Of a stretch of 64,000 bases of DNA, positions 39,680 to 48,051 are shown one piece after another (positions within the stretch are counted from its first letter, which is position 1; each line of letters starts with the position of its first letter). A program made the translations under genes and the position numbers. Location: assembly GCF_023242315.1 (NCBI RefSeq), contig NZ_JALLIY010000006.1:186001-250000 (forward strand). Direction: 5' to 3'. The stretch is from Pseudomonas sp. MWU13-2105. GTDB taxonomy: Bacteria > Pseudomonadota > Gammaproteobacteria > Pseudomonadales > Pseudomonadaceae. The notes beneath the pieces were generated by a model. The model made no database searches and was not told where the DNA came from. It saw nothing but the letters and a program-made list of their open reading frames with translations.

Positions 39680-40202
39680 AAGGCGCCGCCAGTTTCAAGT
39701 GAGGGACGAAGTTGCACGGGCGATGGCGCGAATCCAACTGCTCGGCGAGGATCCCGTCCCAGCCGGTGCGCACCGCGTTGGTCGAACCCGGCAGGCAACA
39801 GACCAGGGTGCCGTTGGCCAGGCCGGCCAGCGCCCGGGACTGCACGGTGGAAGTGCCGATATCGGCCACGGAGATCTGCCGGAACAGTTCGCCAAAGCCG
39901 TCGACCTGCTTGTCCAGCAGGCAGGCAACGGCTTCCGGGGTGCTGTCGCGGCCGGTAAAGCCGGTGCCGCCGGTGATCAGTACGACCTGGACCACGTCTT
40001 CGGCGATCCAGCTGGCGACCTGCGCGCGTATCCGATAAAGGTCGTCCTTGAGCAACACCCGCTCGGCAAGACGATGCCCGGCGGCGGTCAGGCGGTCGAC
40101 GAAGAGCTGCCCCGAGGTGTCGGTCTCGAAGGTACGGGTGTCACTGACGGTCAAGACCGCGATATTCAGCGGTACGAAAGGTGTATCAGCCTTGGCTTTC
40201 AT
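39663..40202 (-). CDS. moaB: Molybdenum cofactor biosynthesis protein B
   Basis: MoaB/Mog-family protein of 179 residues, which adenylates molybdopterin before molybdate insertion. It shows [19 protein letters not shown], the glycine-rich [16 protein letters not shown] and [17 protein letters not shown]. It is the first gene of a moaB-moeA pair. Its start is 82 bases from the divergent mobA. Confidence 0.93.
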   Translation of the reverse strand: MKAKADTPFVPLNIAVLTVSDTRTFETDTSGQLFVDRLTAAGHRLAERVLLKDDLYRIRAQVASWIAEDVVQVVLITGGTGFTGRDSTPEAVACLLDKQVDGFGELFRQISVADIGTSTVQSRALAGLANGTLVCCLPGSTNAVRTGWDGILAEQLDSRHRPCNFVPHLKLAAPCESRG

Positions 40203-40283
40203 AGGCTCGGTCCAGTTGTAAGGAGGAACAGCCCGGTGTTATATCACAGCGTCCCTTTTTATCGCTGCTGTCGAGACTGCCCC

Positions 40284-40895
40284 ATGCCCGTGAACGACCT
40301 TTCCATTCTGCTCCTGGCCGGCGGTCGCGGCCAGCGCATGGGCGGCCAGGACAAAGGCCTGCTGGACTGGCGCGGACAACCGCTGATCGCCCATCTGCAC
40401 GCCGTGGCGCGCCCGTTCAGCGATGACCTGATCATTTCCTGCAACCGCAACCGCGAGCGCTACGCGGCGTATGCCGACCAGTTGGTGAGCGACGACAGCG
40501 ATGACTTTCCCGGCCCCCTGGCCGGCATTCGCGCAGGCCTCGCGGCGGCACGCCATGGCCATCTGCTGGTGCTGCCCTGCGATGTGCCACAAATCGACGC
40601 CGCCCTGCTCACGGCCATGCTCGATGCCGTTCGCCGCGAGCCGGGCAAGCCACTGATGTTGCGTCAGGGCGAGCACTGGGAGCCACTGCTGTGCGTGATC
40701 CCCACGGCCCTGGCCGGGGTCTTCGAAAACGCCTGGGCCCAGGGCGAGCGCAGCCCGCGCAAGGTCATGCTGCAACTGCAGGCCCAGGCCCTGCAGTGTC
40801 CGCCGGGTGATCCCAGGTTGGCCAATCTGAACACCCCGCAGCTGCTGCAACCCGTGGATAACTCGCCGGATGGTGCCTCGCAAGGAACTTGCTGA
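40284..40895 (+). CDS. mobA: Molybdenum cofactor guanylyltransferase
   Basis: Attaches GMP to Mo-molybdopterin to make the guanine dinucleotide cofactor. It has 203 residues, starting at ATG 40284 (MPVNDLSIL). The nucleotide-binding signature [18 protein letters not shown] is at residues 9-26, and [13 protein letters not shown] carries the metal-binding aspartate. The reading frame is open upstream to 39483, but that part lies antisense to moaB/moeA and is not coding. Confidence 0.93.
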   Translation: MPVNDLSILLLAGGRGQRMGGQDKGLLDWRGQPLIAHLHAVARPFSDDLIISCNRNRERYAAYADQLVSDDSDDFPGPLAGIRAGLAAARHGHLLVLPCDVPQIDAALLTAMLDAVRREPGKPLMLRQGEHWEPLLCVIPTALAGVFENAWAQGERSPRKVMLQLQAQALQCPPGDPRLANLNTPQLLQPVDNSPDGASQGTC

Positions 40896-40990
40896 GCCTA
40901 TGTCCGTCAGAAACTATCAATGAGCGTTGTAATTCATCTGCTCTGACATCAATCGCCGCTATTCTCAAAAAATCTTTCTGGAGAAGTACC

Positions 40991-41212
40991 ATGACGCAAC
41001 GGACTCTTGCCGCACTCCTGCTGACAACCGCCCTCGCCGCCCTCGCCGGTTGTTCTTCGCCGACGGTGATCACCTTGAATGACGGGCGTGAAATCCAGGC
41101 GGTGGACACACCGAAATACGACGAGGACTCGGGCTTCTACGAATTCAAGCAACTGGACGGTAAAAAGACCCGCATCAACAAGGACCAGGTGCGTACCGTC
41201 AAGGAGCTGTAA
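40991..41212 (+). CDS. Small YgdI/YgdR-type lipoprotein
   Basis: Lipoprotein precursor of 73 residues with a signal sequence ending in the lipobox LAGC (Cys about 20). It is followed by an SH3-like YgdI/YgdR domain with VITLNDGREIQAVDTPKYDEDS and the closing RINKDQVRTVKEL pattern. It should be anchored in the outer membrane. GGAGAAG precedes the ATG. It lies downstream of mobA with its own 95-base leader. Function unknown. Confidence 0.9.
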   Translation: MTQRTLAALLLTTALAALAGCSSPTVITLNDGREIQAVDTPKYDEDSGFYEFKQLDGKKTRINKDQVRTVKEL

Positions 41213-41233
41213 GTCCTCCTACGCCTCCAGCAC

Positions 41234-41265
41234 AGAGCCCGACTGGCGCGGGCTCTGCCGTTTTT
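41234..41265 (+). terminator. Terminator after the lipoprotein gene
   Basis: The stem AGAGCCCG / CGGGCTCT (extendable by one C-G pair) with a 7-base loop, then GCCG and TTTTT, 21 bases after the stop codon. Confidence 0.8.
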
Positions 41266-41362
41266 GCCGGAGGGCGACAGCGTGCAGGCACAACCGCCGG
41301 GGACGGCCTATTCTATGGGAATCCCCGACCCGGGCTCATTGACCCTTTCCGGTAGCTGAATC

Positions 41363-41806
41363 ATGAAAGTCCTCATGCTGCACGGTCTCAATCACCATCT
41401 GTTCGGCAAGTGCGAGCCGATCCGCCATGCAGGCATCACCCTGGAACAGATCGACGCCCGCTTGCACTCGCTGGCCAGGGAGCTCGACGTGGATGTCACC
41501 AGTTTCCAGACCAACAGCGAGGGCGCGATGTGCATCCGCATCCGCCAGGGCGCCCGCGAACAGGTGGACGCGGTGCTGATCAACGCCGGCGCCTGGGCCC
41601 ACAGCAGCTACGACATTCGCGACGCCCTGGCGCATTTGTCGGTGCCGGTGATCGAGTTGTACATGGCCAATATCCATCGCAACGAACCCTTGCACCAGCC
41701 TTCGGTGCTGGCCGAAGTGGCGCGCGGGCAGATTTGCGGTTTCGGCGTCGACAGCTACCTGCTCGGCCTGCGGGCGGCGGTGAGCGCGGCGCAGACCTGC
41801 CATTGA
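41363..41806 (+). CDS. Type II 3-dehydroquinate dehydratase-like protein with altered active site
   Basis: A 147-residue protein with the flavodoxin-like fold and motif order of AroQ (HGLNHHLFG, QTNSEGAM, LINAGAWAHSS, PVIELYMANIH, GFGVDSYLLGL). Aligned by eye with the Mycobacterium tuberculosis enzyme as I remember it, Asn12, His81 and Glu99 equivalents are kept. The essential Tyr24 becomes His, Arg19 becomes Cys, His101 becomes Tyr, Arg108 becomes Asn and Arg112 becomes His. Catalysis of the shikimate reaction therefore seems unlikely. It may be a paralogue with another substrate. It stands alone, converging on the pseudouridine synthase gene. Confidence 0.85.
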   Translation: MKVLMLHGLNHHLFGKCEPIRHAGITLEQIDARLHSLARELDVDVTSFQTNSEGAMCIRIRQGAREQVDAVLINAGAWAHSSYDIRDALAHLSVPVIELYMANIHRNEPLHQPSVLAEVARGQICGFGVDSYLLGLRAAVSAAQTCH

Positions 41807-41818
41807 CGGTCGCCGGCT

Positions 41819-42709
41819 TCACCAGTCCAGGACGATCTCGCTCTGGAAACGCCGCTCCTGGCCACTGATCGGGTCAATGAAGCGCAGGCCCTGGGCCAGC
41901 AGCTTGAGTGGGTTGGCGTAGTCATCCACGGCATCCTTGAGCACCTGTGGATAAAACGGGTCATTGCAGATACCCGCGCCGAGGGCCGCCATGTGCACCC
42001 GCAACTGGTGCTTCTTGCCCGTGACCGGATACAGCCCATAGCGCCACAGCCCGGCATTTTTCTCGAGCACTTCGACTGCGGTTTCGGTATTGCAGGTACC
42101 CGCCCCTTCGCGCATGCGGAAAAACGGTTCGCCTTCCACCAGGCGACTTTTATGCAGCAACGGGAACGACAGATCCGGCAAGGCCGCGGCAATGGCCTCG
42201 TAGCGTTTTTCAATCTGCCGGGTCGGAAACAGCGCCTGATAGGCCGAGCGACTCGCTGGATTGGCCGAGAACAACACCAGGCCGGCGGTATGCCGGTCAA
42301 TACGGTGCAGCGGCACCAGATTCGGGTTGTCCAGGCGGCGGATCAGGCGGCGTAACAAGGTCTGCTCGACATACTCGCCGGCCGGCGTCACCGGCAGGAA
42401 GTGCGGCTTGTCCGCCACTACCAGATGCTCGTCGGCGTAGAGAATCGTCTCGTTCAGCGGAATCGGCGTCTCATTGGGCACTTCGCGAAAGTAGTGGATG
42501 CGCAAACCTTCGCGGTAAGGCAACTGCGCGCTGATCGCCGCGCCCCCGGCATCCAGCACCCGGCCACGGGCAATGCGGTCAAGCCATTGCTCGCGGCTGA
42601 TCGCCTTGAAGTGTTCGCACAGGCAATCCAGCACCGTGGTCCACGAACCGGGTGGCAGGTACAAGGTGCTGGCCTGGTGCTCGGCGGCATTGAAGGACAA
42701 GGCGGACAT
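41819..42709 (-). CDS. RluA-family pseudouridine synthase
   Basis: Isomerises uridine in RNA. It has 296 residues from the ATG at 42709 (MSALSFNAAEHQ). An in-frame ATG at 42751 would add 14 residues. The catalytic aspartate lies in PLHRIDRHTAGLVLFS. An S4-like N-terminal part and TGKKHQLRVHMAALG near the C-terminus are typical. It is closer to the TruC/RluA-like group whose target is usually not assigned, so I give no symbol. Confidence 0.88.
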   Translation of the reverse strand: MSALSFNAAEHQASTLYLPPGSWTTVLDCLCEHFKAISREQWLDRIARGRVLDAGGAAISAQLPYREGLRIHYFREVPNETPIPLNETILYADEHLVVADKPHFLPVTPAGEYVEQTLLRRLIRRLDNPNLVPLHRIDRHTAGLVLFSANPASRSAYQALFPTRQIEKRYEAIAAALPDLSFPLLHKSRLVEGEPFFRMREGAGTCNTETAVEVLEKNAGLWRYGLYPVTGKKHQLRVHMAALGAGICNDPFYPQVLKDAVDDYANPLKLLAQGLRFIDPISGQERRFQSEIVLDW

Positions 42710-42813
42710 GACAGGACTCGAACGGCTGGGCAAGCCGGCATTATCCCGCAAGACTCCGGCAGAACCTAGGCTCGCGGCAACGTGATCCAGGCACCGGGCG
42801 CCAGCCGCGCGCC

Positions 42814-43146
42814 TCAGCCCGAGGCGATCTTGCTCCCCAGCAACCTTGTCCCGGCCGCCTCGGTGTAGTCCTTCAGCCAGCGCAGTACATCCACCGCCTC
42901 CCAGCGCCCCGGATCGTAGAGCGCGTACAACAAGCCCTGGTAACCCACCACATCCAGTTGCCGGTGATAGCCCGCGCGTTGGAACAAGGCTTCGATTTCC
43001 GCGAAACAGGTGTTGAAGTGCAACTTGTTGAAGGGCGTCTTGCCTTCCGTTACCAGCCCGTCCAGGCGCAATTCCAGTACCGCTTCACGCACCACATCAG
43101 CGGACATGCGATTCACGCTGGATTTCAATTGTTCGACATTGAGCAT
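42814..43146 (-). CDS. Small protein of unknown function behind a LexA box
   Basis: A 110-residue soluble, mostly helical protein that I do not recognise. It has NRMSADVVREAVLELRLDG near the start and an aromatic stretch VGYQGLLYALYDPGRW. The final third is helical and basic. AGAGGG lies 7 bases before the ATG. A near-consensus LexA operator is centred about 92 bases upstream, so DNA damage should induce it. It could be a toxin, a cell-division or repair accessory, or a phage remnant. The sequence does not decide. Confidence 0.75.
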   Translation of the reverse strand: MLNVEQLKSSVNRMSADVVREAVLELRLDGLVTEGKTPFNKLHFNTCFAEIEALFQRAGYHRQLDVVGYQGLLYALYDPGRWEAVDVLRWLKDYTEAAGTRLLGSKIASG

Positions 43147-43230
43147 GCTTTAACCCTCTTTATCTCTCTGGATTCCGTTCCCGGGTGCGCACGCCAGGGT
43201 GGGCATCCTGTCCCAACACCGGAACGAAAA

Positions 43231-43246
43231 CTGTATAAACATACAG
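43231..43246. promoter_or_regulatory. LexA (SOS) box
   Basis: CTGTATAAACATACAG keeps both CTGT and ACAG ends and an AT-rich centre of the right length (consensus CTGT-N8-ACAG, ideal core ATATATAT). It precedes the minus-strand gene starting at 43146. The only other neighbour, at 43297-43497, ends toward it. Confidence 0.8.
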
Positions 43247-43296
43247 TAACTGATTTTTTACTGAGCCGCCAACCGATTGCCGCCGGCCGGCAGCCT

Positions 43297-43497
43297 TCAT
43301 GATTCCCTGGGATGGACTTTGCCATAGACGTTGCCGCCGATGAACGAACCCACCGTGCCAAGGATCACCATGGCGTAGGTCCCACCATCGATCTTTCCAT
43401 ACCAGGTCAACGTCGCGGTGCTTACGCCAACCACCACGGTGGCCAGGAACTTGCGACCGCCCAGTTGGTTGACCAGCAGAATCGACCTCCCTTTCAT
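43297..43497 (-). CDS. Small membrane protein, possibly phage-derived
   Basis: A 66-residue protein with two hydrophobic stretches (FLATVVVGVSTATLTWYG and YAMVILGTVGSFIGGNVYG) separated by KIDGG. GGGAGGAAATGAA precedes the ATG. Similar short proteins occur in Pseudomonas phages as far as I recall, where they are uncharacterised or holin-like. It lies next to the LexA-boxed gene in the same orientation. Confidence 0.7.
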   Translation of the reverse strand: MKGRSILLVNQLGGRKFLATVVVGVSTATLTWYGKIDGGTYAMVILGTVGSFIGGNVYGKVHPRES

Positions 43498-43660
43498 TTC
43501 ATTTCCTCCCTTGCACCACTGGAACGTGCTGCCTAAACGTCATGCAGCGACGTAAGCACAGTCGTTTTTCAAGCGCAACCGCAGGTAATTTGATGAAACA
43601 GAAGCGCCGCCGCCGCCGGGTAATGGTGCAACAAGCACATGACAGAAGAGATAAGGAGGT

Positions 43661-43897
43661 TCAGCGCAGAAAGGCCACGACCTGCTCGACGTCGAAGGGC
43701 CAGTCCAACTCGGCCCCGCTGTCCACCCGGCGCAGGACCGGGATACGCAAGCCATAGGCGTCGAACCAGGCTTCGCTGTCGGCGATGTCCACCAGCTCCA
43801 CTAACAGGCCGTGATCGACCAGAGGCATCAGCAGCGCTTCGGCGACTTCACAGAGATGGCAACCCAGGGTGCCGAACAGTTGGCATTCAGGAAGCAT
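43661..43897 (-). CDS. Glutaredoxin-like protein (DUF836 family)
   Basis: A 78-residue thioredoxin-fold protein with the redox motif C-x2-C in FGTLGCHLCEVAEALL and the cis-proline segment GLRIPVLRRVDSG. I start it at ATG 43897 (MLPECQLFG). The frame is open further upstream without similarity, and no clear binding site is seen. Likely a cytosolic disulfide reductase of unknown partner. Confidence 0.85.
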   Translation of the reverse strand: MLPECQLFGTLGCHLCEVAEALLMPLVDHGLLVELVDIADSEAWFDAYGLRIPVLRRVDSGAELDWPFDVEQVVAFLR

Positions 43898-44101
43898 GGC
43901 AAGAGGGTCCGGGACAAGGTGAAGACTTATTCTAGGTCCGCCATCCGGGCCAGTCGAGCCGACGATGCAGCCCACGGAGAATGAACCTTGCGCGCCGGCC
44001 GGCCGGCGCGGACCGGCAGCGGCGCCGCGACGCAAGCCGCTGACGACGGAAAACCGGACCGCGCCCCCGACTTGGGCTTGAACATGACGAAACGAGGCGG
44101 A

Positions 44102-45310
44102 TCAGTCCTGGCTCACCGCGCCGATCTTGTGAATCGACAGGTCGGCACCGTAGTACTCCTCTTCCTGGCTCAGCCGCAGGCCATGCAGCGCCTTGATCGC
44201 GCCATACACGGCAAAGCCGCCGAGCAGTGCCACCACCACCCCCAGCGCGGTACCGATCAACTGGCTGACCAGGCTGACCCCACCCAGGCCGCCCAACGCC
44301 TGCTGCCCGAAGATCCCGCAGGCAATCCCGCCCCAGACCCCGCACAGGCCGTGCAACGGCCAGACGCCGAGTACATCGTCGATCTTCCACTGGCTCTGGG
44401 CCGCGATAAAGCACCAGACGAACAACCCGCCCGCCACCACGCCGGTGACCAGCGCGCCCACCGGATGCATCAGGTCGGAACCGGCACAGATCGCCACCAG
44501 CCCGGCCAACGGGCCGTTGTGCAGGAAGCCCGGGTCATTGCGCCCGATGATCAATGCCGCCACCGTGCCGCCGACCATGGCCATCAACGAATTGACCGCC
44601 ACCAGTCCGCTAACCCCTTGCAGGGTCTGCGCGCTCATGACGTTGAAGCCGAACCAGCCGACGATCAGAATCCACGAACCCAGGGCCAGGAAAGGAATGC
44701 TCGACGGCGCGAACGCCACCAGCCGGCCCTCGCGATAACGCCCCTGGCGCGGCCCCAGCAACAGCACCGCCGCCAGCGCCAGCCAGCCGCCCATGGCATG
44801 CACCACCACGGAGCCGGCGAAGTCATGAAAGCTCGCGCCAAAGCGTGCCAGCAGCCACGCCTGCAGGCCAAAATTGCCGTTCCAGACCAGGCCTTCGAAA
44901 AACGGATAGACGAAGGCGACGATCAGGGCAGTGGCGCACAACTGCGGGGCAAACCGCGCGCGCTCGGCAATCCCGCCGGAAATGATCGCCGGAATCGCCG
45001 CCGCGAAAGTCAGCAGGAAGAAGAACTTCACCAGGCCATAACCATGATCGCCGCTGATTTGCGCCGCCGGCTGCAAAAAGCTGACGCCATAGGAAACCCA
45101 ATAGCCTATAAAGAAGTAGGCCAGGGTCGAAATCGCGAAGTCGCTGAGGATTTTCGACAAGGCGTTGACTTGGTTTTTTTGCCGAACGGTGCCGACCTCG
45201 AGAAAGGCGAAACCGGCGTGCATGGCCAGAACCATGACAGCACCGATCAGAATGAACAGGGTGTTGGAACCATGGACCAGAGTGTCCACAGCGCTTTGCA
45301 AATTTTCCAT
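44102..45310 (-). CDS. Ammonium transporter of the Amt family
   Basis: Inner-membrane ammonium channel of 402 residues with eleven helices. It has VRQKNQVNALSK, the conserved aspartate and first pore histidine in FHDFAGSVVVHAMGG, and the second in WPLHGLCGVWGG. I use the ATG at 45310 (MENLQSAVDTL). The upstream open frame is not conserved. No glnK gene lies beside it and no clear sigma-54 promoter could be found, unlike the usual glnK-amtB pair, so this may be an additional Amt copy. Confidence 0.93.
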   Translation of the reverse strand: MENLQSAVDTLVHGSNTLFILIGAVMVLAMHAGFAFLEVGTVRQKNQVNALSKILSDFAISTLAYFFIGYWVSYGVSFLQPAAQISGDHGYGLVKFFFLLTFAAAIPAIISGGIAERARFAPQLCATALIVAFVYPFFEGLVWNGNFGLQAWLLARFGASFHDFAGSVVVHAMGGWLALAAVLLLGPRQGRYREGRLVAFAPSSIPFLALGSWILIVGWFGFNVMSAQTLQGVSGLVAVNSLMAMVGGTVAALIIGRNDPGFLHNGPLAGLVAICAGSDLMHPVGALVTGVVAGGLFVWCFIAAQSQWKIDDVLGVWPLHGLCGVWGGIACGIFGQQALGGLGGVSLVSQLIGTALGVVVALLGGFAVYGAIKALHGLRLSQEEEYYGADLSIHKIGAVSQD

Positions 45311-45653
45311 GGAGACGGCAGACCTGAAGTCAGGGAAAAGCACCAAAGCAGTTCGATCACCGTGCATTTCGCACCATATTGGCGCCACCCGAGCCAAGAG
45401 CGAACCGCTTTGGCGCAGGGTGAAACACGAAGCGCGAGCAACCCTTGGGTTTTTTCCGCGTTTTTCGATTATTTGAGGTATGGTTTTCGCAGGCCAGGGC
45501 TCTAAAGCGCCCAAATACAGCGCACCCGCCCGGCACAACGCACCAGCACAAAGCAAAAGCTGTACCAGCCAATCGCAGTGAACCTTCAACCGAGGCCCGC
45601 ACTCGAAACCTGCACAGACTTTTCACCGACATTTTTTTCACGGAGAACACCTG
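45311..45653. other. Divergent intergenic region, amt / DUF883 gene
   Basis: 343 bases with no gene that I can support. It must hold the promoters of both divergent genes. GGAG lies at the plus-strand end, 9 bases before the ATG at 45654. I found no Anr, LexA or convincing sigma-54 element. Confidence 0.5.
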
Positions 45654-45968
45654 ATGGCCCTCAAGACGACACAGACGCCTCAAGAAATACTGATGGCGGA
45701 TTTCCAGACCCTGGTCAGCGACACCGAACGCCTGCTTGAACACACTGCCAGCCTGGCCGGCGACCAGGCCGATGAGTTGCGTGCACAGATTCGGGAAAGC
45801 CTGCTCAAGGCCCGGGAAAGCCTGCAAATGACCGAAGCTTCGCTGCGCGATCACAGCCAGGCGGCAGTCGACGCGACCGAAGCCTATGTCCAGGCCAAGC
45901 CCTGGCAGTCCATCGGGATTGCCGCCGGTATCGGCTTTATCGTCGGCCTGCTGGCGACGCGGCGCTGA
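45654..45968 (+). CDS. DUF883 family protein (YqjD/ElaB-like)
   Basis: A 104-residue protein with a long helical N-terminal part rich in Glu, Ala and Arg and a C-terminal membrane anchor (SIGIAAGIGFIVGLLATRR). It belongs to the YqjD/ElaB family, inner-membrane-tethered proteins reported to associate with ribosomes in E. coli. First of three genes resembling E. coli yqjD-yqjE-yqjK, with a 1-base gap to the next. Confidence 0.9.
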   Translation: MALKTTQTPQEILMADFQTLVSDTERLLEHTASLAGDQADELRAQIRESLLKARESLQMTEASLRDHSQAAVDATEAYVQAKPWQSIGIAAGIGFIVGLLATRR

Positions 45969-45969
45969 T

Positions 45970-46347
45970 ATGGCTGGGGACGAATCGAGCGGCAGCGGCG
46001 CCTCGACCCGCCGCCTGGGCGCGGCTTTCCTCGGCCTGTTGCACAGCCATGTGGAATTGTTCGGCATCGAGCTCCAGGAGCAGAAAGCCCGCACCGTCAG
46101 CCTGTTGCTGTTCGCCGGGTTGACCCTGGTGTTCGGCCTGCTGCTGCTGGTGGGGCTGTCGGCGCTGGTGCTGATCCTGTTCTGGGACAGCTGGCGCCTG
46201 GGCGCAATCATCGGCCTGTGCGTCTTTTACAGCCTGGCCGCGCTGTTCTGCGCCCTGCGCCTGAGGGCGGCACTCTTCGATGAGTCGTCGCCGTTCCACG
46301 CCACCCTTGAAGAGTTGGCCAACGATCGCGAGCGACTGCTGCCATGA
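45970..46347 (+). CDS. YqjE-like / phage holin family membrane protein
   Basis: A 125-residue inner-membrane protein with two long helices (VSLLLFAGLTLVFGLLLLVG and AIIGLCVFYSLAALFCALR) and a short charged tail. It begins one base after the previous stop (TGATATG) and overlaps the next gene by 4 bases, so the trio is translationally coupled. Confidence 0.88.
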   Translation: MAGDESSGSGASTRRLGAAFLGLLHSHVELFGIELQEQKARTVSLLLFAGLTLVFGLLLLVGLSALVLILFWDSWRLGAIIGLCVFYSLAALFCALRLRAALFDESSPFHATLEELANDRERLLP

Positions 46348-46685
46348 GCCTGCCCGAACTGACGCACATCCATACCCGCCGCGACATGCGCAAGGCACTG
46401 ATCCGCCTGCGCATGGAGATGCATCGCCAGGAAATCCGCCATGAGTCCCGGGAACTGCTGCAACCCTTGCAGCGCTTGCGTGGCCTGGGCCAGAACTGGC
46501 AGGCCAACCTGGGGATCAAGCATGCGCCCTTGTGGGGGATCGGTATCGTCACGCTACTGGGCTTCATGAGCGGCAGGGGCGCCAAGGGTAGCGGCGTGGA
46601 CAGCCTGTCGCGCTGGGCGCGCCTGGGCGCCAGCCTGCTACCGCTGATTCGGCTGGCACTGCGAGGCGGCGCGTCCAAACCCTGA
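46344..46685 (+). CDS. YqjK-like protein
   Basis: A 113-residue basic protein with a helical first half rich in Arg, Met and His (RLRMEMHRQEIRHESRELL) and hydrophobic segments in the second half (GIGIVTLLGFMSG and LLPLIRLALRG). Third gene of the yqjDEK-like cluster. Function unknown. Confidence 0.85.
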   Translation: MSLPELTHIHTRRDMRKALIRLRMEMHRQEIRHESRELLQPLQRLRGLGQNWQANLGIKHAPLWGIGIVTLLGFMSGRGAKGSGVDSLSRWARLGASLLPLIRLALRGGASKP

Positions 46686-46807
46686 CGCCAGAAAAGCTGG
46701 CTGCATTCTTGCAGTAGCCATCGGACTGGGCGCGACCCTTCGGGTTCGCGTCCAATCTGCCTTGCCCGCCGCAGCCAGACCTATAAGACCCAGCCCAAGG
46801 AGGCACC

Positions 46808-47971
46808 GTGATCGACGGGCAACCGCTCGCCTGCTTTCAGCCGTTCATCGATACCGCCACCGGCCGTATCGCCGGTGTCGAGGCCCTTGGCCGACTGCGC
46901 CAGGCCAACGGGCAACTGACCTCCGTGGGACCGCTGTTCGCCGATCCGCGAACGCCTTCGGCCGCGCTGCGCCGCCTGGATCGACAGATCCGCGACAACG
47001 CCCTGAGCCGGCTGCATGAAGCGCCCCGGGACTGGTTCCTGAGCCTGAACATGTCGCCGCGCTGGATCAGCCGCCTGAGCAACGGCCAGGCTTTGCCGAG
47101 CCTCAAGCAACTGGCGCAATACGATGTCGACCCGCGGCGCATCGTCTTCGAAATCACCGAACTGGGCGGCGACAGCCTGCGCCTGGCGGAAGTGGTCAGC
47201 CGCTATCGCGCCGCCGGTGCGCGCATCGCCATCGATGATTTCGGCGCCGGGTATTCCCAGCTCGATCGGGTCCTGGCCTTGCAGCCGGACATTCTCAAGC
47301 TCGACATGCGCCTGTTCCAGGCCGCCGCCCGTGGCGGTCCCAGCAGCGAAGTGGTCAAGGCCCTGGCGCAAATGGCGGAAAAGACCGGCTGCTGGATCAT
47401 CGCCGAAGGCGTGGAAACCGAGGCCGAGCTGAATTTCGCCCTGGAATGCGGCTCGCGCTACGTACAGGGCTACCTGTTCGCCAAGGCCGAGCTGGAGTTC
47501 TTCGCCACCGACGCCTTTGTCGCCCGTTTTGCCGAACTGCGCGAGCGCTACGTGCAGCAGAAGCTGGCCGAACGCGCGCGCCTGATGAGCCTGCGCCAGC
47601 AACTGGGCGGACTCATGGCCACGCTGCAGAGCTGGGCCCAGGGCCAGGCGCCGCTCAGCCAGTTGCCGCAACCCGACGGCTATCCCTGGCTGTTGCGCTT
47701 CTACCAGTGCGATCGCCACGGCACCCAGCTCACCCCCAACCTGGAATGGCGCCACAACGCCTGGCAGGCCGACAGCAGCTACCTGGGGCACAACTGGTCC
47801 TGGCGGCCCTACTTCTATCACTTGCTGGCCGAAGGCTGGGACGAGCGCCGACTGATCCTCTCCAGCACCTACCGTGACGCCACCAGCAACCAGTATTGCC
47901 TGACCGCCGGGCAATTCTTCGACAACGGCCAACGGCTGCTGCTGATCGATATCGATGCCGCCGGCTTATAA
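46808..47971 (+). CDS. EAL-domain cyclic-di-GMP phosphodiesterase with YkuI-like C-terminus
   Basis: A cytosolic protein of 387 residues. The EAL domain (about 5-245) keeps every residue needed for c-di-GMP hydrolysis: the Glu in EALGRLR, Asn in LSLNMS, Glu in FEITELG, the Asp pair in IDDFGAGYS, Lys in ILKLDMRLF, Glu in AEGVETEAE and Gln in VQGYLF. The C-terminal part (about 280-387), with [13 protein letters not shown] and LLLIDID, looks like the PAS-like YkuI_C sensor domain. The start is GTG with AAGGAGG 5 bases upstream. No transmembrane segment. It lowers c-di-GMP, so it may promote motility over attachment. Confidence 0.92.
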   Translation: MIDGQPLACFQPFIDTATGRIAGVEALGRLRQANGQLTSVGPLFADPRTPSAALRRLDRQIRDNALSRLHEAPRDWFLSLNMSPRWISRLSNGQALPSLKQLAQYDVDPRRIVFEITELGGDSLRLAEVVSRYRAAGARIAIDDFGAGYSQLDRVLALQPDILKLDMRLFQAAARGGPSSEVVKALAQMAEKTGCWIIAEGVETEAELNFALECGSRYVQGYLFAKAELEFFATDAFVARFAELRERYVQQKLAERARLMSLRQQLGGLMATLQSWAQGQAPLSQLPQPDGYPWLLRFYQCDRHGTQLTPNLEWRHNAWQADSSYLGHNWSWRPYFYHLLAEGWDERRLILSSTYRDATSNQYCLTAGQFFDNGQRLLLIDIDAAGL

Positions 47972-48051
47972 ATTTGCTTGCATGGTTTTGCTTGCAGGCC
48001 GGCCCGCTAAACGGGAAGCTGGGGGATCAGTCACCAACGGAGAGCCGCGCC

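Noticed and set aside
40210..40225. A strong ribosome-binding sequence (TAAGGAGGAA) on the plus strand before mobA.
   Set aside because: No in-frame start codon with a conserved protein follows at the right distance. The mobA start supported by its nucleotide-binding motif is at 40284.
43542..43757. Small Arg-rich plus-strand frame of 71 codons.
   Set aside because: It overlaps the glutaredoxin-like gene antisense, has no binding site, and its composition follows from GC-rich repeats (CGCCGCCGCC).
45330..45440. Possible sigma-54 (-24/-12) promoter for the ammonium transporter.
   Set aside because: GG and GC elements on the minus strand are 8 bases apart, or the GC is missing, where 10 are needed. 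No site passes.
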